Source: CAYQXJ01 sp964421565 (GTDB lineage Bacteria > Planctomycetota > Brocadiia > SM23-32). Taken from it: a stretch of DNA of 64,000 nucleotides. A program made the position numbers and the translations under genes. Each line of letters begins with the position of its first letter. Within the stretch, counting starts at the first letter, position 1. The notes under the pieces were generated by a model. It saw only the letters and a list, made by a program, of their open reading frames with translations. It was not told where the DNA came from and did no database searches. This document shows positions 40,544 to 48,931 of this stretch, in pieces. The stretch is from assembly GCA_964421565.1 (NCBI GenBank), contig CAYQXJ010000002.1, positions 186,001 to 250,000 on the forward strand. Reading direction: 5' to 3'.

Positions 40544-41280
40544 CTCTCCTCCCCGCTGGTGGGCATGTTCTGCACAGTATTGTCATTAGTATACAGCACC
40601 CGGCGGGCTGCCTCCCAGACGCGGGCTGCGATCCGCCGGGGCGGCAGCAGTTGGTTCTGTTCTGTGCAACTGACGGTGGCCCACCTCTCGGGCGTCTCGC
40701 GCGCAATCTCCCGATACGCCTGGCCGGTCGCGCTCAGGTATTGCGCGTCCGCCTCATGGATGTCGTGGTTTTCAGCCGCGCCGGTCTCGGCGTTGCGCCT
40801 GCGCACGAGTTCGAGGGCGAGTTCGCTCGGCATGTCGAGCAGAACGTTCAGGTCGGCGCTGGGGAGTCCGAAGACCTCGTGCTCAAGCTCCAGGTTCCAG
40901 CGGTAGAACTGCCGCCGTTCGTCCGGGCGGGTCAGTTTGCTGCCCTGGTGGGCCAGGTTGGCCGCCACGTAGCGGTTGCAGAGCACCACGCGGCCGGCCT
41001 GCAGCCAGGCGCGCAGTTGGGGGGCGGCCTGCCAGCGGTCGCAGGCGTAGGGCAGGGCGGCCAGGTATGGGCTCACTTTGCCGGCTTCGGCTGCGAACTC
41101 GCCTCTCAGGTAGCGCTCGATCAGGTCGGCGAAGAAGCTCTGTCCGTAGCGGGGGAAGGAGACCTGCTCCACTGAGAAGCCCTCCGCCGTCAGGCGTTCC
41201 CGCAGCAGGTCCGTCTGCGTCGTCTTGCCGCTGGCGTCGATGCCACAGAGTGCGATCAGTCGACCGATTCCTGTGGGCAT
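40540..41280 (-). CDS. tmk: Thymidylate kinase
   Basis: Phosphorylates dTMP to dTDP. 246 residues. The P-loop is CGIDASGKTTQ near residue 12, followed by FPRYGQSFFADLIERYLRGEF, the CNRYVAANLAHQGSK segment (DRYxxSxxAYQG in E. coli), and the lid region with RRNAETGAAENHD. The FPxYG and NRY forms are typical of a branch found outside the Proteobacteria. ATG 41280 has GGGAG upstream; a longer reading to 41361 would overlap the preceding gene. It is fifth in the gpsA operon. Confidence 0.9.
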   Translation of the reverse strand: MPTGIGRLIALCGIDASGKTTQTDLLRERLTAEGFSVEQVSFPRYGQSFFADLIERYLRGEFAAEAGKVSPYLAALPYACDRWQAAPQLRAWLQAGRVVLCNRYVAANLAHQGSKLTRPDERRQFYRWNLELEHEVFGLPSADLNVLLDMPSELALELVRRRNAETGAAENHDIHEADAQYLSATGQAYREIARETPERWATVSCTEQNQLLPPRRIAARVWEAARRVLYTNDNTVQNMPTSGEER

Positions 41281-41299
41281 GCCGGGCTCCCTTGCTTCT

Positions 41300-42583
41300 T
41301 TATAGGCCGAAGATGCGCACGGCGTTGTCGTGCAGCAGCAACCGGGCCAGCTCGACCGCATCGACCTCCGTGCCGAGCCCGACCTCCACGAAATCGCTCG
41401 CCAGCACGCGGGCCAGCACGCGGCGGTACATGTTGAACTTCGACAGCCCGAACTCCAGCTTGTACATGTCGCTGTAATAGCCGATGAGCTTGTTCTTCGG
41501 CACGCTCTGCAGTCGCGCCGCCAGGTCGGGGGCGATGTATGCCGGCACGTTCAGATACCACCAATGGCCGCTCAGAACGGCGTTCTGCACGATCCAGCCG
41601 TAGCTGTTCAGCTCCTGTGTCTGGCTGGCGCTGAGCACGGACAGGCAGAAGGTCACTTCCGGGTAATAGTTCAGCAGCGGCAGCAGACCGTGCAGCGTAT
41701 CGCCGGAGTGGGGCAGGTCGGTGCCCTGCGGCACACCGTGCGCGTAGGCGCCCCGCAGAGCGCCGCACATGACCTGGAAAGGCAGGTGGCAGTCGGCACA
41801 TAGCTCGCTCAGCGAGTAGAGCACGGCAGAGTGCACGGCCGAGGCCGTGTCGGGGTCCAGCTCGTCGGCTGCAAGCATTGCCTCCACGGCGATCTCGAAG
41901 TCCACCTCGTCGGGGCTCCAGACCATGAAGTGCGGGGGCAGCGATATGGCCAGGCTCCGGGCGCCATGTGCGCGAAAGCGCTCCACGATCCGGCCCAGGG
42001 CGTCTCGCAGCGAGGCCAGGTCGGCTATGTTCACGCCGCTCGCCTCTTCGACCGAGGCCCGCATCTGGCTGCGCGGCAGGTCGAAGACCAGGTTGTCCGC
42101 CCGCAGCGAGGGGACGAACAGGTCCGTGTCGATCGCCTCCAGGTCTTCATCGAAGCTGTTTGTGAGGAATACCTTCTCGATGTGCGAGAGCTCCAGCACC
42201 TGGGCGGCGCGCTCCGGGCGTGCGCCGCATTCCTCGACGGCGTCCGCGAGTCGTTCCCAGTTGTCGGGGGTCAGCCGAGGATGCGGGAACCCGAACAGCG
42301 CCTGGGCCAGCTCGATCAGCCAGCTATACTGCACCGTGTTGTCGATGTTGCGCATGGCCTCCAGCAGGCCGGGTATCATGCGCTCTGCAGGTCGCCTGGC
42401 GACGATCTCCTCGCGGTCCATGCCGCTGCTGTGCGCCAGCTCGGTATAGTAGTGATACCCGAGCAGGTCGCCGAGGTTCTCGGCAACGGGCGCCTGAGCG
42501 GGCACGTGCGAGTGCACGTCGACCACGGGGATGGTCATTATCTCTTCGAGCAGGCGTTCTTCGAGCAGCCGGGATGCCGTCAT
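41300..42583 (-). CDS. Uronate-isomerase-like amidohydrolase-fold protein
   Basis: A 427-residue TIM-barrel protein of the uronate isomerase/amidohydrolase superfamily. VVDVHSHV near residue 20 provides the first metal-type histidines (His24, His26). GDLLGYHYYTELAHSSGMD, NWERLADAVEE, and the end segments SMxKLEFG-like (SDMYKLEFGLSKFNMYRRVLA) and LLHDNAVRIFGL are typical of glucuronate isomerase relatives. The segment LLPLLNYYPEVTFCLSVLSA is also in this class. It is shorter than UxaC (about 470). The substrate is unknown. A long frame continues upstream antisense of nothing, but it overlaps DUF711, so ATG 42583 is used. Confidence 0.75.
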   Translation of the reverse strand: MTASRLLEERLLEEIMTIPVVDVHSHVPAQAPVAENLGDLLGYHYYTELAHSSGMDREEIVARRPAERMIPGLLEAMRNIDNTVQYSWLIELAQALFGFPHPRLTPDNWERLADAVEECGARPERAAQVLELSHIEKVFLTNSFDEDLEAIDTDLFVPSLRADNLVFDLPRSQMRASVEEASGVNIADLASLRDALGRIVERFRAHGARSLAISLPPHFMVWSPDEVDFEIAVEAMLAADELDPDTASAVHSAVLYSLSELCADCHLPFQVMCGALRGAYAHGVPQGTDLPHSGDTLHGLLPLLNYYPEVTFCLSVLSASQTQELNSYGWIVQNAVLSGHWWYLNVPAYIAPDLAARLQSVPKNKLIGYYSDMYKLEFGLSKFNMYRRVLARVLASDFVEVGLGTEVDAVELARLLLHDNAVRIFGL

Positions 42584-42603
42584 GGTTTCTTTCTCTTTCG
42601 CGT

Positions 42604-43977
42604 TCAGTTGTTCAACGATTGCAGCGGGGCCGGTATGCGCCCGCCCCGGCGCACGAGCTTCGATGCGGCGCCCACTCCCCGCACGGGCAGAATGACGCTG
42701 CGCCCGAAGAGCCCTCCGAACACCGCCATCTGCCCGGCCTGCTTGCCGGGAACCGGTATCAGGCGCACGGCGGTCGTCTTGCGGTTGATGACTCCGATGC
42801 TCGCCTCGTCCGCTATCAGCGCAGCAATGGTCTCGGCATCCACGTCGCCAGGCACCGCGATCATGTCGAGCCCGACCGAACAGACGCTCGTCATCGCCTC
42901 CAGCTTCTCCAGTGTCAGCTCGCCGGCGCCGGCCGCATCGGCCAGGGCGCTGTCTTCGCTGACGGGTATGAAGGCGCCGCTGAGCCCCCCGACGGAACTG
43001 CTGGCGAACATGCCGCCTTTCTTCACCGCGTCGTTGAGCATTGCCACGGCGGCCGTGGAGCCGGGAGCCCCGATCCGCGTGACACCCATCGCCTGCAGAA
43101 TCTCCCCGACGCTGTCGCCGACTGTTGGCGTCGGGGCGAGGGAAAGGTCGACGATGCCGAACTCGACCCCGAGGCGAGCGGCCACCTCGCGCCCGATCAG
43201 CTCCCCCACGCGGGTGACGCGGAACGAGGTCTTCTTCACGTGTTCGGCGATCTCGCCGAGGTCGGCATCGGGCCTCTCTTCGCACAGCCTTTCCACGGCG
43301 CGCTTGACGACGCCCGGGCCGCTGACACCGATGTTGACCACGCTGTCGGCTTCGCCGTAGCCGAGGTAGGCGCCGGCCATGAAGGGGTTGTCCTCCGGGA
43401 TATTGGCAAACACCACCAGCTTGGCGCAACCGAAACCGTCCCGCTCGGCCGTGCGGCGCGATAGCTCCAGTATGCGAGCGGCAACCAGGTTGATGGCGTC
43501 GACGTTGATGCCCGCCGCCGTGCTCGCCACGTTGACCGAGGCGCAGACGCGCTCGGTCTCGCTCAACGCGCGGGGGATGGCATTGATGAGCGCATGCTCC
43601 GACGGCGTCATGCCCTTCTGCACCAGCGCGGTGAAGCCGCCCACCAGGTCCACCCCGACCTCGGCGGCCGACTCGTCGAGCGTGTGGGCCACGCGGCGGA
43701 ACGCCTCCTCCTTGCCCCCGGCCGCCAGGGCGCTCACCGGGCTGAGGGCGATCCGCTTGTTGACGATGGGTATGCCATATCTGTGACCCACTTCCCGGCA
43801 GACCTTCACCATGTCGCCCGCCCGGCTGCGGATCTTCATGGATACCTTGCGGCACAGCCGGTGCACGTCCGGATCGGCGCAGTCCAGCAGGTTGATGCCG
43901 AGGGTCACGGTGCGCACGTCCAGGTGTTCCTCGCGGAACATGCGCAACGTAGTCATAATGTCTTCGGTGCGCAGCAT
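42604..43977 (-). CDS. DUF711/UPF0210 (PFL family) protein
   Basis: A 457-residue cytosolic protein of the UPF0210 family, structurally related to pyruvate formate-lyase-like folds but of unknown function. Conserved stretches include VRTVTLGINLLDCADPD, IPIVNKRIALSPVS, VGVDLVGGFTALVQKG, INVDAINLVA, NIPEDNPFMAGAYLGYGEADSVVNIGVSGPGVV, and GGLSGAFIPVSEDS. In many genomes it is paired with an ACT-domain protein (UPF0237), as it is here with the adjacent double-ACT gene. The pair is thought to sense an amino acid, but no activity is established. It is third of six genes in the operon, 18 bp after the ACT gene. Confidence 0.92.
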   Translation of the reverse strand: MLRTEDIMTTLRMFREEHLDVRTVTLGINLLDCADPDVHRLCRKVSMKIRSRAGDMVKVCREVGHRYGIPIVNKRIALSPVSALAAGGKEEAFRRVAHTLDESAAEVGVDLVGGFTALVQKGMTPSEHALINAIPRALSETERVCASVNVASTAAGINVDAINLVAARILELSRRTAERDGFGCAKLVVFANIPEDNPFMAGAYLGYGEADSVVNIGVSGPGVVKRAVERLCEERPDADLGEIAEHVKKTSFRVTRVGELIGREVAARLGVEFGIVDLSLAPTPTVGDSVGEILQAMGVTRIGAPGSTAAVAMLNDAVKKGGMFASSSVGGLSGAFIPVSEDSALADAAGAGELTLEKLEAMTSVCSVGLDMIAVPGDVDAETIAALIADEASIGVINRKTTAVRLIPVPGKQAGQMAVFGGLFGRSVILPVRGVGAASKLVRRGGRIPAPLQSLNN

Positions 43978-43995
43978 GTCTCTCCCCTCGGCGGC

Positions 43996-44559
43996 TCAGA
44001 GCGCTCCATGGCGGAAGTCGACCTGGTTGGTGGCCAGAAAGATGTTCTCGTGCTGCAGCGCGACCTCCATCTCGTCCGGCGGCCAGAGGCCCTCCACGTC
44101 CATCTGCAACCGCTCCACTTCGAGGCCAGGCGGCACCTGGAGTTGGGCGATCAGCACGAAGCGCTCGCCCTCCCGGTAGGCGTACAGGTCCTCCAGGTTC
44201 ACCCCGCGGCTGGCGAGGTAGCTGCTGATGCGGTGTATCACGCCCTTCTGGTCCGCGCCGCTCAGGGTCAGGATGAACCTCTGCGCCTCGCTCACCACGG
44301 GTTCGGGCTGCACCACCTGACGCTGCTGAACGCTCACCGCCAGCTCGCCGCCGCTCTTGGCGCCAACGGCCGCGGCCAGTTGCTCGCCGCTCACCGGGAC
44401 CTCGAAGCGGACCGTCACGATGATGGTGAAGTAGCCCTGCAGCACCGTCTGGCTGATGGCCTCGATGTTGCCACCCAGTTCGACGATCGCCTCGGTCATG
44501 CCGGCGACGATCCCGACCCGGTCCAGGGCCATTACCGATAGCACATAGTCTGTGGGCAT
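43996..44559 (-). CDS. Double ACT-domain protein (GcvR-like)
   Basis: 187 residues forming two ACT domains: DYVLSVMALDRVGIVAGMTEAIVELGGNIEAISQ (about 4-80) and RFILTLSGADQKGVIHRISSYLASRGVNLEDLYAY (about 93-170). ACT domains bind amino acids. The two-domain layout is that of GcvR-type regulators, whereas the partner of DUF711 in other bacteria is usually a single ACT domain. TAAGGCA precedes the ATG. It lies between gpsA and DUF711. The role and ligand are unknown. Confidence 0.85.
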   Translation of the reverse strand: MPTDYVLSVMALDRVGIVAGMTEAIVELGGNIEAISQTVLQGYFTIIVTVRFEVPVSGEQLAAAVGAKSGGELAVSVQQRQVVQPEPVVSEAQRFILTLSGADQKGVIHRISSYLASRGVNLEDLYAYREGERFVLIAQLQVPPGLEVERLQMDVEGLWPPDEMEVALQHENIFLATNQVDFRHGAL

Positions 44560-44580
44560 TGCCTTAACCGGGGCAAGCGA

Positions 44581-45618
44581 TTAGTGATCGTGGCGGTCAT
44601 GCTCCGCGCGGGGGGCGCGCTCCATCAGCGACATGCCCGCCTGCATCGGGTCCTCGTCCTCGAACAGCACGCGGTAAACGGCCCGGCAGATCGGCATCTC
44701 CACGCTGTGCCGTTTCGCCAGGGCACAGGCGGACCGCGTCGTCCGCACGCCTTCGGCCACCTGGGCCATGCTGTCCAGCACCTGTCGCAGGGTTTCGCCG
44801 CGGCCGATGCGCACACCGACCGTGCGGTTGCGCCCGTAGGGGCTCACGCAGGTCGTGATCAGGTCGCCGAGGCCGGTCAGGCCGGCGAACGTCTCGGGCC
44901 GCGCCCCCATGGCGACCCCCAGGCGCGTGATCTCCGCCAGGCCGCGCGTCAGCAGGGCGCTCTTAGCGTTGTCGCCGAACCCCAGCCCGTCGCACACCCC
45001 CGCCGCAATGGCGATAACGTTCTTCAGGGCTGCGCCAAGCTCCACGCCGACAACGTCCGGATTCGTATACACGCGGAAAGTAGGGGACATGAACGCAGCC
45101 TGCACCATCTCGGCAAGGGCCGGCTCACGGCTTGTCACCACGACCGTCGTGGGCAGCTCGCGCGCCACCTCCTCGGCGTGGCTCGGCCCGTAGAGGCCGG
45201 CCAGCGGCGTCTGCGCGCCGCAGACGTCGGCGATCACCTCGCTGCCGCGCAGCAATGTCTCCTCCTCGATCCCCTTCGAGACGTTCAGCACCGGCTGTGC
45301 CTCACCCAGGTGCGCCCTGACGCGTTCGCACACGCTGCGCAGGTAGATCGTCGGCGTTGCCATTACCACCAGGTCGGCCCCCGGCACGCAGGCGCCTGCC
45401 TGCGAAGTCAGAGTCAGGGACTCGGGCAGTGCCACCTGCGGCAGGTAACGCGGATTGCGCCGCGTGCGCCGCATCTGTTCCACGTAGTCGGGTTCCACCC
45501 CCCAGAGGGTGACCCCGTGGCCGTTGCGCTCCAGCAACAGGGCCAGGGCGGTGCCCCACCCGCCGCAGCCAATGACCGCGATGTGGAGTGCTGCGCTCTC
45601 GATGGGCTCGGTGGTCAT
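44581..45618 (-). CDS. gpsA: Glycerol-3-phosphate dehydrogenase [NAD(P)+]
   Basis: GpsA reduces DHAP to sn-glycerol-3-phosphate, the backbone for phospholipids. It has 345 residues. The NAD-binding loop is VIGCGGWGTALA, with VLNVSKGIEEETL, GLYGPSHAEEVARELPT, the catalytic lysine in LGAALKNVIAIAAG, AEITRLGVAMGA, and GLGDLITTC. ATG 45618 gives an ordinary N-terminus. A long open frame upstream is antisense to the prepilin leader. It is first in a six-gene operon under the promoter at 45661-45688. Confidence 0.96.
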   Translation of the reverse strand: MTTEPIESAALHIAVIGCGGWGTALALLLERNGHGVTLWGVEPDYVEQMRRTRRNPRYLPQVALPESLTLTSQAGACVPGADLVVMATPTIYLRSVCERVRAHLGEAQPVLNVSKGIEEETLLRGSEVIADVCGAQTPLAGLYGPSHAEEVARELPTTVVVTSREPALAEMVQAAFMSPTFRVYTNPDVVGVELGAALKNVIAIAAGVCDGLGFGDNAKSALLTRGLAEITRLGVAMGARPETFAGLTGLGDLITTCVSPYGRNRTVGVRIGRGETLRQVLDSMAQVAEGVRTTRSACALAKRHSVEMPICRAVYRVLFEDEDPMQAGMSLMERAPRAEHDRHDH

Positions 45619-45660
45619 GCGCTCAGTCCGCCGGCGTGGGCGTGCTTGGGAATCGCGCGC

Positions 45661-45688
45661 ATTATACAGCCGGCCGCCGCGAACGCAA
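45661..45688 (-). promoter_or_regulatory. Promoter of the gpsA operon
   Basis: On the minus strand TTGCGT (45683-45688), a 16-base spacer and a perfect TATAAT (45661-45666). Predicted start near 45654, about 36 bases before gpsA. It diverges from the first prepilin promoter. Confidence 0.55.
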
Positions 45689-45747
45689 CCGCGCCGGGGG
45701 GGCACTGCGGCCGTCTGCTGCGCCGCATGGCCCGGCGGTTTTTCTGC

Positions 45748-45776
45748 TTGACAGTGCGGATGGGCTGTGGTAATAT
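45748..45776 (+). promoter_or_regulatory. Consensus promoter of prepilin gene 1
   Basis: TTGACA (45748-45753), a 17-base spacer and TAATAT (45771-45776), preceded by a T-rich tract (GGTTTTTCTGC) that may act as an UP element. Predicted start near 45784. Confidence 0.8.
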
Positions 45777-45928
45777 CGCGGCGTTCTGATGGCACAGTCA
45801 CGTGAGTGGAGAGGATATACGGAGTAGCGGATGAGAGGAGGTGAGGCACCGAAGGGCGTAGAGGACGAGAGGTGCGACCTGAACAGAGGTCATGACGGAG
45901 ACGTCTATTCTTGTGGGAGGATGTGAAG
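45777..45928 (+). promoter_or_regulatory. Long leader of prepilin gene 1 with an extra ribosome-site motif
   Basis: About 145 bases of untranslated leader. AGGAGGTGA at 45836-45844 is a nine-base match to the 16S 3' end, yet no start codon lies at the usual distance after it. The true ribosome site is GGGAGG at 45915-45920. A 31-codon upstream ORF (ATG 45831 to TGA 45926) ends two bases before the prepilin ATG. Together these suggest translational control. Confidence 0.55.
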
Positions 45929-47179
45929 ATGAAAAAGGCGTTTACGCTGATTGAGCTACTGGTCGTAATAGCTATCATTGCTATTCTGGCCGCTATGCTG
46001 ATGCCGGCGCTGGAGAAGGCGCGCCGCCAGGCGGAAGGCGCTGCCTGTCGGTCGAACCTGCACAACCTGGGCCTCGCCATGCAGGCCTACCGGATCGACA
46101 GCGACGGGCTGTATTTGGGGTGGGTCGGCTTCGCTGCGAAAGAAGACGCCCACTATCGACAGAACCAGAGCTACACGGCCGTGGACGGCAGTTCCGGCTA
46201 TCAGGATTACCTGGGCCCGAACGTGCCGACCGAGCCGTGGGTCCGTAACGAAGGCGGCCCGATGTGGCAGCTCTACAAGGGCGGCTACATGGGCGATATC
46301 GATCTGCTGCAAGACCCGGCCATCAAAATAGGTGAAGAGCACACCTATGGGTTCGGCAGGCCCCAGTTGCAGCCCTGCGCCCCGGCTGATGATCGGAGCG
46401 TGGACATCCCGCTCTTTCACAGAGAGCCCCAAATACGTAATGACACCGATTGCGATCAGACCGATCCCATGCACCGGGCCACGGCCGACGTGATTCTGGC
46501 GTGGGATTACGCCTACGACACCGGTCGCATCGACAAGAACTCGTACGCCGGCCGTGTCATAATGGGCTGCCTGATCGAAAACGCCTGGGGACTGCCCGAG
46601 AACTACAGCATCTCCAGCGGTGCGCACGCCGGCGGTGCCAACGTGCTGGCGACAGACGGCGCCGTATCGTGGGCGTCGAAGGATTTCGCCGACGTGACGT
46701 GGGAGGTCACCCAGAACAACGGCGGCAACATCTATGCCGAAGCCATCTGGCGCAACGGCTACGTGCCGAACCCGCGCATGGACGAGGACTCCTACTACGA
46801 CCCTTCCGACACCTGGCTGGAGATCGATATCGACGATATCTACATGTGGGAGCAGGCGAGCACCGGCGGTCCGTTCGGCGCCGCCCGCATGCAGGACCCG
46901 AACCTCGATCCCGACCAGCAGGTGACCCCGGGCAACCTGAGCCCGAGTGCGCAGTCGGTCATCGGCAACTGGCAGGATCTGCAGTCCGCTCCCTTTGCGG
47001 ACCAGTGGCGCGCGTGGGGCAGCAACTATGGCGACCCGTACTACTATCCACAGCGCGGCGTCTACGCCGGCGAACGGCGTTGGAGTCGTCACGACGCCCG
47101 TATCGTGACGAACATGCCGCAGTGGATGGCAGGCGTGGGCGGTGTCGGCGAAGACAAGTTCAACATGCTGCCTGACTGA
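45929..47179 (+). CDS. Type IV prepilin-like / H-X9-DG protein, paralogue 1
   Basis: A 416-residue secreted pseudopilin-type protein. The class III signal is MKKA|FTLIELLVV, with Ala before the cleavage site, and the following hydrophobic helix (IAIIAILAAMLMPALEKAR) forms the pilin stalk. The globular part includes GGYMGDIDLLQDPA, YDTGRIDKN, HAGGANVLATDGAV (the H-X9-DG motif) and, near the end, VPNPRMDED...DDIYMWE. These blocks recur in the two downstream paralogues. ATG 45929 has GGGAGG eight bases upstream; the TTG 18 bases earlier is rejected. The family is greatly expanded in PVC-type bacteria and its function is unknown. The prepilin peptidase is not in this window. Confidence 0.92.
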   Translation: MKKAFTLIELLVVIAIIAILAAMLMPALEKARRQAEGAACRSNLHNLGLAMQAYRIDSDGLYLGWVGFAAKEDAHYRQNQSYTAVDGSSGYQDYLGPNVPTEPWVRNEGGPMWQLYKGGYMGDIDLLQDPAIKIGEEHTYGFGRPQLQPCAPADDRSVDIPLFHREPQIRNDTDCDQTDPMHRATADVILAWDYAYDTGRIDKNSYAGRVIMGCLIENAWGLPENYSISSGAHAGGANVLATDGAVSWASKDFADVTWEVTQNNGGNIYAEAIWRNGYVPNPRMDEDSYYDPSDTWLEIDIDDIYMWEQASTGGPFGAARMQDPNLDPDQQVTPGNLSPSAQSVIGNWQDLQSAPFADQWRAWGSNYGDPYYYPQRGVYAGERRWSRHDARIVTNMPQWMAGVGGVGEDKFNMLPD

Positions 47180-47211
47180 TCGGCGCGTGTATCATCACTC
47201 AGACGTTCAGC

Positions 47212-47235
47212 GGGGCCGGCCACCAGGTCGGCCCC
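47212..47235 (+). terminator. Hairpin after prepilin gene 1
   Basis: GGGGCCG (47212-47218) pairs with CGGCCCC (47229-47235). No T tract follows. It sits 33 bp after the stop codon, where a terminator is expected. The remainder of 47180-47361 shows no gene. Confidence 0.45.
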
Positions 47236-47361
47236 GATTCATGTACGGCCGCCGCCATGAGGACAGCCCGGCGCCCGAGTCGCACGTTTCGCACACGCCG
47301 CAGTGGGCCGGCCGCGCCTTCCCGATCCTTGCGGGCGCGACGGCCGCTGGACGGCGTTGGC

Positions 47362-47654
47362 GCGCCGCATGGCCCGGCGGTTTTTCTGCTTGACAGTGCG
47401 GATGGGCTGTGGTAATATCGCGGCGTTCTGATGGCACAGTCACGTGAGTGGAGAGGATATACGGAGTAGCGGATGAGAGGAGGTGAGGCACCGAAGGGCG
47501 TAGAGGACGAGAGGTGCGACCTGAACAGAGGTCATGACGGAGACGTCTATTCTTGTGGGAGGATGTGAAGATGAAAAAGGCGTTTACGCTGATTGAGCTA
47601 CTGGTCGTAATAGCTATCATTGCTATTCTGGCCGCTATGCTGATGCCGGCGCTG
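47362..47654 (+). repeat. 293-bp perfect direct repeat, copy 2
   Basis: The second copy of 45720-46012. Downstream of 47654 the coding sequences diverge at once (EKARR in gene 1 against NRARL in gene 2), and upstream of 47362 the flanks are unrelated. Confidence 0.9.
47390..47418 (+). promoter_or_regulatory. Consensus promoter of prepilin gene 2
   Basis: TTGACA (47390-47395), 17 bases, TAATAT (47413-47418), identical to the promoter of gene 1. The leader 47419-47570 is likewise identical, with the AGGAGGTGA motif at 47478-47486. Confidence 0.8.
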
Positions 47655-48587
47655 AACCGGGCGCGGCTGTCTGCACGCGTGGCCGCGTGTAGCCACAATA
47701 TCCATAACCTGGGGCTGGGCATCTCCATGATGCGCCAGCAACTTAATGAGAACTACCCCAGGGCCTACTACCCCGACGCGTTCACGAACCAGTACTGCAA
47801 CGTCTGGGGTCGGCTCTCTGACGGTGGCTATGTCGAGGATCAGGACGTCTTCGCCTGTCCGGTCTCCGGCAGCCAGCTTCAGCGCGATGACATCACCCCC
47901 GATTGGTACACCGGGCCCGAGGACCTGAACGAGCCCGGCAGCGACGTGGGCGATTACCGCGACGTTCTGAACGCGGGCTACGGCTACGACAACGGCCGCA
48001 TCCCGAAGACAGCGAACCCCGCGCGCGCTATCGCGGCGGACCGGCTGGAAACCATGTGGGACCAGGACGCCCAGCCCTCCGGCGGCATGCCGCAGGACGT
48101 GGCGCACCCCGACGGCAGCGCCAATATCCTGTTCGTCGACGGCGCAGTGCGCGGCGTGCTGCCCAGCCGACCGGACATGGTCTGGAACGTGGCACCCTAT
48201 AACAACGTGCCCATAGACCCGGCCAACCCGACCTACCTGATCTCGGAAATCGTCCGCGTGGGCTTCGTGCAGAACCCGCGGCTCGATGTCCATCACAAGC
48301 AGGACAGGTTCGCCGGCAGCGGACCCGGCACGAACGGCAGCAACCTGGACAACGGCGGCGCGGGCAACGACTACGATGACATCTACGCCATCGATAGCCC
48401 CACGGCCTCGCAACTGTTCAACCTGCACAACAACGAGCGGTTCGAGCGCTACGGCGCCACGGCCGAAAACGCCGTGATGGACCGCGAAGATGCCGCCATT
48501 CAGCCTACTCGTGACTACGACCACATGACGGGCTGGACCGAAGACCAGCGCACGGTTAACTGGACGAGCACGGAGACCGGCTGGTAA
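47571..48587 (+). CDS. Type IV prepilin-like / H-X9-DG protein, paralogue 2
   Basis: A 338-residue paralogue of the preceding gene. The first 28 codons are identical in DNA. The globular part shares blocks GGYVEDQDVFACPV, YDNGRIPKT, HPDGSANILFVDGAV (here with ten residues between His and Asp) and QNPRLDVHHK...DDIYAID, but is otherwise very different, so the 5' identity is not explained by general conservation. It has the same ribosome site as gene 1. It is likely to be cleaved by a prepilin peptidase and assembled or exported by a type IV pilus/type II-like machine, for which the operon at 17654 is a candidate. Confidence 0.92.
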   Translation: MKKAFTLIELLVVIAIIAILAAMLMPALNRARLSARVAACSHNIHNLGLGISMMRQQLNENYPRAYYPDAFTNQYCNVWGRLSDGGYVEDQDVFACPVSGSQLQRDDITPDWYTGPEDLNEPGSDVGDYRDVLNAGYGYDNGRIPKTANPARAIAADRLETMWDQDAQPSGGMPQDVAHPDGSANILFVDGAVRGVLPSRPDMVWNVAPYNNVPIDPANPTYLISEIVRVGFVQNPRLDVHHKQDRFAGSGPGTNGSNLDNGGAGNDYDDIYAIDSPTASQLFNLHNNERFERYGATAENAVMDREDAAIQPTRDYDHMTGWTEDQRTVNWTSTETGW

Positions 48588-48619
48588 GGTCCCGTTCCGC
48601 CAACGCATGCTGGCACCTT

Positions 48620-48652
48620 GCGGGGACGGCGCCCACCGGGCGTCGGCCCCGC
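48620..48652 (+). terminator. Long hairpin after prepilin gene 2
   Basis: Two 15-base arms starting GCGGGG and ending CCCCGC (48620-48634, 48638-48652) with a three-base loop, one mismatch and one G-T pair. There is no T tract. Between it and the next promoter (48653-48902) I see no gene. Confidence 0.5.
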
Positions 48653-48902
48653 CTGCTTGTACGGACCCTGCGCTTCCGTCAGCCCCGCTGCGGTGCGCTC
48701 AGGCGGGCACGTGGAGCCCGCTACAGGACGTGGACCGGAAGCGACAACAAGCGACGCGGCCAACACAGGGCGCACGCATGGAGTCGGCCTTGCTGCAGCG
48801 CGGGACGCAGCGGCTGAGGGCCTCTGGCGGTCCGGTAGTGGTACCCCCGAAGGGAAGCGGCGAGGCCCGTTGACGCGCCTGTTCAGGGCCACGCTTTTTT
48901 TC

Positions 48903-48931
48903 TTGACAGCACGGCAGGGCTGTGGTAGCAT
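48903..48931 (+). promoter_or_regulatory. Promoter of prepilin gene 3
   Basis: TTGACA (48903-48908), a 17-base spacer and TAGCAT (48926-48931). The spacer shares GGGCTGTGG next to the -10 with promoters 1 and 2, and a T-rich tract precedes the -35. The poorer -10 suggests lower strength. Confidence 0.7.

Larger units (their letters stand above)
45720..46012 (+). repeat. 293-bp perfect direct repeat, copy 1
   Basis: Identical, as far as I can compare by eye, to 47362-47654 (offset 1642). It covers 28 bp upstream of the -35, the promoter, the whole leader and the first 28 codons of the prepilin gene. Identity stops abruptly at both ends. Confidence 0.9.

Noticed and set aside
41300..43855. 851-residue reading through the uronate-isomerase-like gene into DUF711
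   Set aside because: The upstream part is an out-of-frame shadow of DUF711. The real protein begins at ATG 42583.
45831..45926. The 31-codon upstream ORF as a conserved protein
   Set aside because: It is not listed as a gene because the third leader does not preserve the frame. It is kept only as part of the leader finding.
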